Position numbers and translations under genes: made by a program
From: Echinicola salinicaeni
GTDB lineage: Bacteria; Bacteroidota; Bacteroidia; Cytophagales; Cyclobacteriaceae
Assembly: GCF_014280965.1 (NCBI RefSeq)
Contig: NZ_JACODZ010000002.1
Coordinates: 372,001-436,000, forward strand
Direction of reading: 5' to 3'
DNA length: 64,000 nucleotides
Shown: positions 56,715 to 64,000 of the stretch, in pieces
Position numbering within the stretch: position 1 is the first letter of the stretch
Layout of the letters: every line of letters begins with the position of its first letter
The notes under the pieces: model-generated
What the model was told of the DNA's origin: nothing
The model's database searches: none
What the model saw: the letters and a program-made list of their open reading frames with translations, nothing else

Positions 56715-57959
56715 ATGGACGGATCAAGTATAATAATTAATAGGCCAAATAAGAAAAATGACATCAGTTCGGCGATTCAGAATATAGGCAGGAGTTATGC
56801 GATAGATGTGTTTCGCGCATTCACTATGTTTCTGATGATCTTTGTGAACGATTTATGGAGTTTGGCAGGCTATCCCGCTTGGATTGGACATGCTGCATTT
56901 GGCGAAGATAGACTCGGGTTTTCAGACGTGGTGTTTCCAGCTTTTTTGTTCATTATGGGACTATCCATCCCATTCGCTATTCAAAGTAGGCTTAGAAAAG
57001 GATCTAATACCATAAGCATTATAGGGCATATATTTATCAGGTCAGCCGCCCTGCTTATTATGGGGATTTTTCATGTTAATCTGGAGTCATATAGTGATGG
57101 AGCCGTTTTACCGAAACCTGTATGGCAAATCTTGATTACCATAGGTTTCTTTATGATTTGGTTGGATTTTCCAAAGGATCTTGCGAAAAGCAAGAAATAT
57201 TTAATTCAGGCAACTGGAATTTTACTATTAACTGTCCTGGCATATGTCTACGAGGGTGGGACAGTCGAAAATCCTGAATGGATGCGTACTAAATGGTATG
57301 GGATTTTGGGACTTATTGGCTGGGCCTATATGATCTGTGCTACAATTTATGTTACCACTAAGGGATCCAGTGCGTGGCAGATAATTGCCTTTGTGTTTTT
57401 CTTTGCCTTTAATTCTTATAATGAATTGGGTTGGTTGGATTTCTTGGCCCCAATTAAGGAATACATATGGATAGTAGGTAATGGAGCAATGGTGGCCTTT
57501 ACCATGGCAGGAATTATTATTTCATTAAGTTACCGAATGTGGTTTCTCAAAGGGAAGCACAAGCCTTTCTGGCTGTTATCTTTTGGTTTTTCAGCTCTCA
57601 TGTTGGTTTATGGAATAGTAACTAGGCCCATTTGGGGGATTCATAAGATCGGGGATTCACCATCATGGTTAAGTATTTGTATTGCCATTAGTGTCGTGGG
57701 ATTTGTATTTTTTGTATGGCTGATAGATATTAAAAAGCAATTGAAGTGGTTTAACATCATTAAACCTGCAGGTACAAGTACACTTACTTGTTATTTGTTG
57801 CCCTATATCCATTATGCTATTTATACGATAGTAGGGATAAGCCTACCGCTTGTATTACGGTCAGGTGTATTGGGTATCATAAAGTGTCTTCTTTATTCTT
57901 TGGTGATTATTATAATTACGGGTGTTTTGGAGAAGTTAAGATTGAGGTTGAAACTTTAA
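56715..57959 (+). CDS. DUF5009 / heparan-alpha-glucosaminide N-acetyltransferase-like membrane protein
   Basis: 414 residues with about 10-12 membrane spans. The family opening is clear: YAIDVFRAFTMFLMIFVNDL, followed by FSDVVFPAFLFIMGLSIPFA. Relatives include the lysosomal HGSNAT, which acetylates terminal glucosamine across a membrane. In Bacteroidota these proteins are common in glycan loci, but substrates are mostly untested. It is followed 43 bases later by a GH20-like enzyme, consistent with amino-sugar metabolism. Confidence 0.85.
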   Translation: MDGSSIIINRPNKKNDISSAIQNIGRSYAIDVFRAFTMFLMIFVNDLWSLAGYPAWIGHAAFGEDRLGFSDVVFPAFLFIMGLSIPFAIQSRLRKGSNTISIIGHIFIRSAALLIMGIFHVNLESYSDGAVLPKPVWQILITIGFFMIWLDFPKDLAKSKKYLIQATGILLLTVLAYVYEGGTVENPEWMRTKWYGILGLIGWAYMICATIYVTTKGSSAWQIIAFVFFFAFNSYNELGWLDFLAPIKEYIWIVGNGAMVAFTMAGIIISLSYRMWFLKGKHKPFWLLSFGFSALMLVYGIVTRPIWGIHKIGDSPSWLSICIAISVVGFVFFVWLIDIKKQLKWFNIIKPAGTSTLTCYLLPYIHYAIYTIVGISLPLVLRSGVLGIIKCLLYSLVIIIITGVLEKLRLRLKL

Positions 57960-58002
57960 TAACTTATCCTTGTAGACACCAATTAACCCTAAAAACAGAA
58001 AG

Positions 58003-59103
58003 ATGAAAATAGTAAAGATTTTAACATTGATATTGATAAGTTGTCTACAATCCCTAATGGCTCAAGTGACTAATGAGGTTTTGCCTGTAAAAGGCTTTGC
58101 CATCGCAGCTCCAATGCCTGAGGAGGTGAATCGATTTGTGAAGTTTATCGATGAGGAATTAGCCCCAAGAGGAATTAATGCCTTGATACTTAGAGTAGAT
58201 TATAGATATGAATATGAGGCTCGTCCTGAGTTAATAGGTGATGATCCTTTAAGCAAAGAACAAGTGAAAAAAATGGTAACAGTCTGCAAAGAAAATAATA
58301 TCAGACTTATTCCTCAGATCAACCTACTAGGGCATCAATCTTGGCATAGCAAAATCGGGAAATTATTGGAGGTATATCCAGTGTTTGACGAGACGCCAAA
58401 TGTGGAATTGCCTGAAGAATATAAGTGGCCCAATGAGGATGGACTGTACTGCAAAAGTTATTGTCCGCTTCACCCTGATGTACATGCTGTGGTTTTTGAT
58501 ATGGTAGATGAAATATGTGAGGTCTTTGAAGCTGATGCTTTTCATGCGGGTATGGATGAGGTGTTTTATATAGGTGATGATAATTGTCCGAGATGTTCTG
58601 GAAGAGACAAAGCAGAATTGTTTGCAGGAGAAGTAACCAAAATCCGCAATCATCTAGCCCAAGATAATAGGGAATTATGGATATGGGGAGATCGGTTGTT
58701 GGATGGTAAGACCACAGGATATGGAATGTGGGAGGCCAGTATGAACAATACTCATCGGGCCATCGACATGATTCCAAAGGATGTGGTAATCGGGGATTGG
58801 CATTATGAAAGAGCAGACCAATCCGCAGTTTATTTTGCGATGAAGGGATTCCGGGTTTTGACCTGTAATTGGAGGAAGCCAGATGTTTCAGTAGCTCAGG
58901 TTGAGGATATGTTTAAGTTTAGAAAGTCCGCAACCATGGAAATGAAGCCTCGGTTTTATGGAATGATGCAAACGGTGTGGTCAGGAGCAGGAAGCTTTAT
59001 GGATGGTTTTTACGAAAATAAGCCAGATAGAGATGGAGGACAAGAGACTGCTTGGAATACTTTTCGTAAAATGTTTGCCAAAATCCAAGAGTTGGAAGAT
59101 TGA
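58003..59103 (+). CDS. Secreted GH20-like beta-N-acetylhexosaminidase-type enzyme
   Basis: 366 residues with a signal peptide ending near QSLMAQ. A single TIM barrel without the extra N-terminal domain of classical GH20. LGHQSWHSKIG, FHAGMDEVFYIG (Asp185-Glu186, the polarising Asp and acid Glu pair of GH20) and GDWHYERAD are the key segments. A CPRCSGRDK stretch could bind a metal or form a disulfide. Assignment to GH20 is by motif; an unclassified relative is possible. It lies between DUF5009 and the fucosidase. Confidence 0.75.
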   Translation: MKIVKILTLILISCLQSLMAQVTNEVLPVKGFAIAAPMPEEVNRFVKFIDEELAPRGINALILRVDYRYEYEARPELIGDDPLSKEQVKKMVTVCKENNIRLIPQINLLGHQSWHSKIGKLLEVYPVFDETPNVELPEEYKWPNEDGLYCKSYCPLHPDVHAVVFDMVDEICEVFEADAFHAGMDEVFYIGDDNCPRCSGRDKAELFAGEVTKIRNHLAQDNRELWIWGDRLLDGKTTGYGMWEASMNNTHRAIDMIPKDVVIGDWHYERADQSAVYFAMKGFRVLTCNWRKPDVSVAQVEDMFKFRKSATMEMKPRFYGMMQTVWSGAGSFMDGFYENKPDRDGGQETAWNTFRKMFAKIQELED

Positions 59104-59127
59104 ACTACTGCTAAGTTTTTGACTATA

Positions 59128-59167
59128 AATCCTGGGGTAAAATGATGAATTGGTACCAGGATTTTTT
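59128..59167 (+). terminator. Terminator after the GH20-like gene
   Basis: AATCCTGG (59128-59135) pairs with CCAGGATT (59156-59163), followed by TTTT. The remaining 280 bases up to the fucosidase gene are AT-rich with no other feature that I can support. Confidence 0.72.
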
Positions 59168-59445
59168 CTGTAAATCTATTGGCAAAAAAGAAATGTACCC
59201 TCCTTATCTTTTCCTATTTGAGCCATTCTATCAGTAGGGAAATTGGTTTTTGATATTTGAAAATTTAGGTCCTTTGGTTATTAATTTGGGCTTTTGGACA
59301 AAAAACATCTCTGAAGTTTTGCATTTACGCGTACTATTTTTGCATAACTGATAATGAATATGGGATAATGTGTAAATTTTTATAATTTGTAAAAAGAAAA
59401 ATGATTTTATGGTTTATGGTTGATTATTATTAAAATTATAAATAA

Positions 59446-60921
59446 ATGAAGTGCATTGGGAATATTTTTATTGGTTTAGCATTGTTGATAATAAGCTCTA
59501 GTTATTTAAATGCCCAAGATTATGAGGCTAATTGGGAGTCATTGGATCAGCGACCCGTTCCCGAATGGTTTGAGGATGCCAAGTTTGGGATATTTATCCA
59601 CTGGGGACCCTATTCGGTGCCCGCTTGGTCACCTAAAGGTACCTATTCAGAATGGTACCAGTTTTGGCTTCAGAACAAAGCCTTGTTTGGAAATGGGGAA
59701 TTCAAAGGAGATGAAGTATATCAGTACCACAAGAAGACTTATGGGGAACATTTTGACTATTATGAATTTGGAGATATGTTCACCGCGGATTTGTTTGAAC
59801 CTGAGGAATGGGCTGGATTATTTGAGGAGGCCGGAGCCAAATATATAGTGCTTACCTCAAAGCACCATGATGGATTTACCCTTTGGCCAAATGAGCAGGC
59901 CAATGATCGAGGATTTGCCTGGAACAGTATGGAAGTGGGGGCCAAGCGGGATTTGGTGGGTGAGCTAAGTGAAGCTGTAAAGAATACTTCTGTAAAGATG
60001 GGGCTTTATTATTCGCTTTATGAATGGTATCATCCATTATGGCAAAATGATAAGGAGAAATTTGTAGATGAACATTACCTTCCACAGATAAAAGATTTGG
60101 TACAAAGCTACCAACCAGATATACTCTGGACCGATGGTGAGTGGGAAATGGAAGGAGATAAGTGGAAGAGTGAGGAATTTTTGGCTTGGCTTTATAATGA
60201 ATCAGCCGCCAAAGATAAAATTCTGGTAAATGATCGTTGGGGGAAAGGTTTAAGGCAAAAGCACGGCGGTTACTATACTACGGAGTATGAAGCAGGAAAA
60301 GTGTTTGATAAGCCATGGGAAGAATGTAGGGGGATGGGATTTTCCTTTGGGTATAACCAAAATGAAGATGCCCAAGATTATAATAGTACTAAGGCATTGT
60401 TGTTAATGTTGGTGGATATAGTGAGTAATGGAGGGAACCTGCTTTTGGATATAGGCCCAGATGCGAGGGGGAATATTCCGCCTATAATGCAGGAAAGACT
60501 TTTGGAGATGGGCGCCTGGCTCAAGGTAAATGGAGAGGCTATCTACGGCAGTAGGAAATGGGAAAGAGCAGCTCAATGGTCTGAAGGAGATCGAAGCATT
60601 GATCATGGAAATAGCTATTTAGGAGGTGACTATATTTTGAAACAAACTGTAGATCCTGCACCAGGAAAAGCCGTAAAAGAACTTTTCTTCACCCAAAAGG
60701 GAGGTGACCTTTACGCTATTAGCCCATTAATTCCTAAGAAACAATTGGTGATAGAAGATGTTAAAATTAGTAAAGACACAAATGTGAGCTTATTAGGTTA
60801 CAATGGTGATTTGAAATATAGGGCAGAAAATAACAAGCTGATTGTTGATGTGCCGGATTTATCATTGGATCAGCTTCCTTGTGAGCATGCCTGGGTATTT
60901 AAGATCAGTCATGTTAAATAA
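59446..60921 (+). CDS. Secreted alpha-L-fucosidase, GH29
   Basis: 491 residues with a signal peptide ending near SYLNAQ. The catalytic barrel opens FEDAKFGIFIHWGPYSVPAW and contains YIVLTSKHHDGFTLWP (the paired His that bind fucose) and DILWTDGEWE with the nucleophile Asp230. The later NGGNLLLDIGPDARGNIPPI is the usual end of the barrel before a C-terminal beta domain. It releases alpha-linked fucose from glycans or fucoidan oligosaccharides. Same strand as the GH20-like and acetyltransferase genes. Confidence 0.94.
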   Translation: MKCIGNIFIGLALLIISSSYLNAQDYEANWESLDQRPVPEWFEDAKFGIFIHWGPYSVPAWSPKGTYSEWYQFWLQNKALFGNGEFKGDEVYQYHKKTYGEHFDYYEFGDMFTADLFEPEEWAGLFEEAGAKYIVLTSKHHDGFTLWPNEQANDRGFAWNSMEVGAKRDLVGELSEAVKNTSVKMGLYYSLYEWYHPLWQNDKEKFVDEHYLPQIKDLVQSYQPDILWTDGEWEMEGDKWKSEEFLAWLYNESAAKDKILVNDRWGKGLRQKHGGYYTTEYEAGKVFDKPWEECRGMGFSFGYNQNEDAQDYNSTKALLLMLVDIVSNGGNLLLDIGPDARGNIPPIMQERLLEMGAWLKVNGEAIYGSRKWERAAQWSEGDRSIDHGNSYLGGDYILKQTVDPAPGKAVKELFFTQKGGDLYAISPLIPKKQLVIEDVKISKDTNVSLLGYNGDLKYRAENNKLIVDVPDLSLDQLPCEHAWVFKISHVK

Positions 60922-60951
60922 GGATTCTCCATATTGGTTTAGGAACAAAGA

Positions 60952-61533
60952 ATGAGAATAGCAGAAAAGAAAGATAAGGTCAAGGTGATATCCATTTTGT
61001 GTAAATCCTTTCGCGATAATCAAAGCGTGAATTATTTGGTGAAGCAGGATAAGTATAAAAGGAAGAGGGCAGTCGGGCTGATGGATTATTCTTATGAGAG
61101 TTGTAAACTTAATGGTCAAGTTTATTTAAGTGATGATGAAAATGCTTGTGCCTTAGTTCAATATATGGATTTGAAACCTCCTTTGTTTAAAGCAGCTTTA
61201 TTGGATATTAAATTGATTATTAGTACTATAGGAATAGGCAATATCTTTAAAGCACTTAAAAGGCAGTCCACCATTAAAGGGTATTATCCTGAAGGATCAA
61301 AATTATACCTCTGGTATATTGGAGTGGATCCAGCTAAACAAGGTGTGGGTATAGGCTCCCGCCTATTGAATGAAGTAATGGAAAAGGAAGGTGAAAAGTT
61401 TGAAACAATTTGCCTAGAAACTTCTACACCTTTGAATGTTCCTTGGTACCAAAATCATGGTTTTGAATTATATGGACAAACTGATGATTTTGGGTTCCCA
61501 TTTTATTTTTTCAAGAGATCAAGGACAGCATAA
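60952..61533 (+). CDS. GNAT family N-acetyltransferase
   Basis: 193 residues, cytosolic. The acetyl-CoA pocket is in LYLWYIGVDPAKQGVGIGSR, where QGVGIG is the phosphate-binding loop, followed by the final strand pair ETICLETSTPLNVPWYQNHG and FELYGQTDDFGFPFYFFKR. The substrate is unknown. It starts 31 bases after the fucosidase stop and may be cotranscribed. Confidence 0.88.
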   Translation: MRIAEKKDKVKVISILCKSFRDNQSVNYLVKQDKYKRKRAVGLMDYSYESCKLNGQVYLSDDENACALVQYMDLKPPLFKAALLDIKLIISTIGIGNIFKALKRQSTIKGYYPEGSKLYLWYIGVDPAKQGVGIGSRLLNEVMEKEGEKFETICLETSTPLNVPWYQNHGFELYGQTDDFGFPFYFFKRSRTA

Positions 61534-61693
61534 TTTTCCAAAAGGTGATCCAGCGATGATTTTATTAAAGATATTTAAGATAATAACGAAGAAAAATATG
61601 TTAGAATAAGAAAAGCAATTGGTTATGATTAATTGCTTTTAGGAAATAATTTTCACATATTTGTTTAAACAAACTGACAAATTAAAAATAAGC

Positions 61694-64000
61694 ATGAAAA
61701 CCCCAATTAACCTTCTACTTACTGGAGTGTTAGGTGCTTTAATTTTAAGCTCTTGCGATTCTGGATCAGATACGAGCAGCCCAATGGTTTCCTCTGATCA
61801 GATTAGCTATAATTTTCATATTCGGCCGATTTTGTCGGATAAATGTTTTGCTTGCCACGGTCCAGATGCCAATAAGCGAGAAGCGGGCTTAAGGCTGGAT
61901 ACTGAAGCAGGAGCTTATGCCGCCCTAAAGGATTCACCTGAGGAGCATGTGATTGTACCAGGCAAACCTAAGGAATCTGCTGTTTATCAAAGGATAACTA
62001 CAGAAGACCCTAGCATTCAAATGCCCCCACCTGATTCGAATCTAAAACTCACTGAAGAAGAAGTTGATCTCATTAAAAAATGGATCAATAAAGGTGCTAA
62101 ATATGAGCCCCATTGGGCTTTTACTCCTCCTGAAAAATCAGCATTGCCATTAGAGGATGAGTGGTGTAGAAATGAAATAGATAATTTTACGCTTGCTCAA
62201 ATGAAGCAACATAAGCTTTCTCCAAATGAGGAAGCAGATGCTGCTACTTTAGTTAAGCGTTTGAGTCTTGATATCACTGGACTTCCACCTAGTTTGGAAT
62301 TAATAGATAAGTATTCAGATCTGAGTGGAGACAATTATGAGGCGTTGGTAGATGAGTTGATGGCCAAACCATCTTATGGTGAAAAACTAGCTGTGCTATG
62401 GATGGATGTATCCAGGTATTCGGATAGCTATGGGTATCAGGATGATGAAATGCGTACCCAATGGCCTTACCGTGATTGGGTGATTCATGCATTCAATGAG
62501 AATATGTCCTATGATCAGTTTATCACCTGGCAGCTTGCTGGAGACATGCTTCCGAATGCCACTAAAGAACAAATATTAGCTACGGCATTTAACAGAAATC
62601 ATAAATACACAGAAGAAGGTGGGATTATTCATGAAGAATATAGGGTAGAATATATCCTAGACAAGACCAATACATTCACAAAAGGGATTTTAGGAATCAC
62701 CATGGAGTGTGCCCAATGTCATGATCATAAATATGATCCTTTTTCTCAGGAGAACTACTTTCAAATGTATGCCTTCTTTAATAACACTCCTGAAAAGGGG
62801 TTTGAAGGAGATGTTTCAAGAAGTAAACCTGCCAAAACTCCAATATTATGGATTAACAAAGAAGATACGGATCCAGATGGAGTTTTGAGTTATTTGAATG
62901 CCCCAGATACATCACAGATTATGGTTTCTGTGATGGACGAACTGGATACACTGCGTAAGACTTATATTTTAGATAGGGGAGTATATGATGCGCCTACTGT
63001 GGAGGTTCAGGCTTCTACCCCTCCATCTATTATGAAATATGCTGAAGGATTGCCCAAAAACCGTCTTGGTTTGGCTGAGTGGACCACTGATAAGAAAAAC
63101 CCACTTACTGCAAGGGTATTTGTGAATCTTATCTGGCAAGAAATATTTGGTCAGGGCATAGTGGCCTCTGCCGGTGATTTTGGCATGCAGGGAGACTTGC
63201 CAACCCATCCTCAACTTTTAGATTGGTTGGCAGTGGACTTTATGGAGAATGACTGGGACATCAAGAGACTGATGAAGCAGATTTATTCTTCAGCTACCTA
63301 TAGGCAGTCTTCCGTTATCACAGAGAAAAAACTTTCCAAGGATCCAAGTAATCTTTATTTGGCCAGGGCGCCAAGGTTAAGACTGACTGCTGAAAACATC
63401 CAGGATTTAGTCTTGGCCAGCAGTGGTCTTTTGAATAAGGAGATTGGAGGAATGAGTATAAAACCTTACCAGCCAGAAGGCCTTTGGGAGGCGGCCACTT
63501 CAGGAAGAGGTTCTTTAGCAAAATATGTTCAGGATAAAGGGGATAAGATTTACAGAAGGGGACTTTACCACTTTATTAAATTGACTGTTCCACCACCAAA
63601 AGCAATCATCTTTGATGCCAGTAACCGAGATAGATGCGAGGTAACTAGAGGGAGGACCAATACACCGTTACAAGCACTGGTTATGCTCAATGACCCTTTT
63701 GTGCTAGAGGCAGCAAGAGTCATGAGTACTCAAATGGAGAAAGACGGTTTAAGCCCAGAAGAAGGAATAGAGACCGCTTTCAAAAAGATCCTCTGTAGGA
63801 ATATTAAAGATGAAGAGAAGGAGGTATTGATGGATTATTTTGCTCAGGAAAAAGAGCGATTTAAAGGAGATCCTGACGTGATTGAAGAAAGCTTGGATGT
63901 CGGTGAAAAGCCATTGCTTGAGGAAGGTGTCAGCGCTGAGTCGGCTGCTATGATGCAGGTCATCGTCTCACTGTATAATTTAGAAGAAACCATAACTAAG
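61694..64000 (+). CDS. PSCyt1/DUF1549/DUF1553 lipoprotein (3' truncated by the window)
   Basis: 769 codons open to the window edge. Lipobox ILSSC (Cys about 21). The planctomycete-type cytochrome C domain comes first with heme motif CFACH in RPILSDKCFACHGPDANKRE. Then DUF1549 (ATLVKRLSLDITGLPPS) with a second CxxCH, CAQCHDHKYDPF. Then DUF1553 (NPLTARVFVNLIWQEIFGQG, and PLQALVMLNDPFVLEAARVM). Such proteins are usually paired with a DUF1501 or sulfatase gene and are thought to serve periplasmic redox steps of sugar oxidation. Their function is not established. The C-terminus and next gene lie outside the window. Confidence 0.9.
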   Translation, partial: MKTPINLLLTGVLGALILSSCDSGSDTSSPMVSSDQISYNFHIRPILSDKCFACHGPDANKREAGLRLDTEAGAYAALKDSPEEHVIVPGKPKESAVYQRITTEDPSIQMPPPDSNLKLTEEEVDLIKKWINKGAKYEPHWAFTPPEKSALPLEDEWCRNEIDNFTLAQMKQHKLSPNEEADAATLVKRLSLDITGLPPSLELIDKYSDLSGDNYEALVDELMAKPSYGEKLAVLWMDVSRYSDSYGYQDDEMRTQWPYRDWVIHAFNENMSYDQFITWQLAGDMLPNATKEQILATAFNRNHKYTEEGGIIHEEYRVEYILDKTNTFTKGILGITMECAQCHDHKYDPFSQENYFQMYAFFNNTPEKGFEGDVSRSKPAKTPILWINKEDTDPDGVLSYLNAPDTSQIMVSVMDELDTLRKTYILDRGVYDAPTVEVQASTPPSIMKYAEGLPKNRLGLAEWTTDKKNPLTARVFVNLIWQEIFGQGIVASAGDFGMQGDLPTHPQLLDWLAVDFMENDWDIKRLMKQIYSSATYRQSSVITEKKLSKDPSNLYLARAPRLRLTAENIQDLVLASSGLLNKEIGGMSIKPYQPEGLWEAATSGRGSLAKYVQDKGDKIYRRGLYHFIKLTVPPPKAIIFDASNRDRCEVTRGRTNTPLQALVMLNDPFVLEAARVMSTQMEKDGLSPEEGIETAFKKILCRNIKDEEKEVLMDYFAQEKERFKGDPDVIEESLDVGEKPLLEEGVSAESAAMMQVIVSLYNLEETITK

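Overview
This window comes from a member of the Bacteroidota, most likely a marine Cyclobacteriaceae-type bacterium of the Echinicola, Cyclobacterium or Algoriphagus kind. I infer this from the SusD-type polysaccharide-utilisation genes, the many secreted glycosidases and sulfatases, several promoters of the Bacteroidota TTTG / TAnnTTTG type, and a type II-C CRISPR-Cas9 locus. The genus is inference from style only; no 16S or other marker is present. The DNA looks AT-rich by eye.

Layout. Positions 1-10.4 kb are the end of a polysaccharide-utilisation locus: a 5'-truncated SusD, a DUF3823 lipoprotein, a GH43, a PHP-like secreted hydrolase, a DUF4965/glutaminase-type lipoprotein, a 45-residue lipoprotein remnant and a GH2. 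Positions 10.5-19 kb hold secreted peptidases (a zinc metalloprotease, an S9 peptidase and a DUF885 peptidase) and nagB. Positions 19.0-23.8 kb are a four-gene trans-4-hydroxyproline degradation cluster (epimerase, D-hydroxyproline oxidase, deaminase, 2,5-dioxopentanoate dehydrogenase).

Positions 24.3-32.5 kb are a compact type II-C CRISPR-Cas9 system. It has 17 intact repeats plus one split repeat, cas2, cas1, a 1503-residue cas9, a HIRAN-domain protein ending one base before the cas9 start, and a divergent tracrRNA with a near-consensus promoter and a terminator. Upstream of the array are a decayed repeat unit whose 30-base spacer position reads like a tRNA T-arm, and a hairpin element that also splits the first array repeat. 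I regard the HIRAN-Cas9 pairing and the architecture of the repeats and tracrRNA as the most interesting part of the window.

Positions 33.7-39.5 kb contain an AraC regulator, gamma-glutamyltransferase, a receiver domain without its phospho-acceptor, a D-2-hydroxyacid dehydrogenase and a YtxH stress-type pair. Positions 40-45.6 kb are sulfatase-GH92-sulfatase. Positions 46-56 kb are signalling genes (a large hybrid histidine kinase and a sigma-54 activator) with at least two decayed relatives and an MFS transporter. Positions 56.7-64 kb carry a DUF5009 membrane protein, a GH20-like enzyme, an alpha-L-fucosidase, a GNAT acetyltransferase and a 3'-truncated PSCyt1/DUF1549/DUF1553 lipoprotein. 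With nagB, these fit harvesting of sulfated, fucosylated, GlcNAc- and mannose-containing glycans.

Two families of short non-coding inverted-repeat elements are scattered between genes. One has terminal inverted repeats and exact 9-12 base direct repeats at its borders in three copies, so it behaves like a miniature transposable element.
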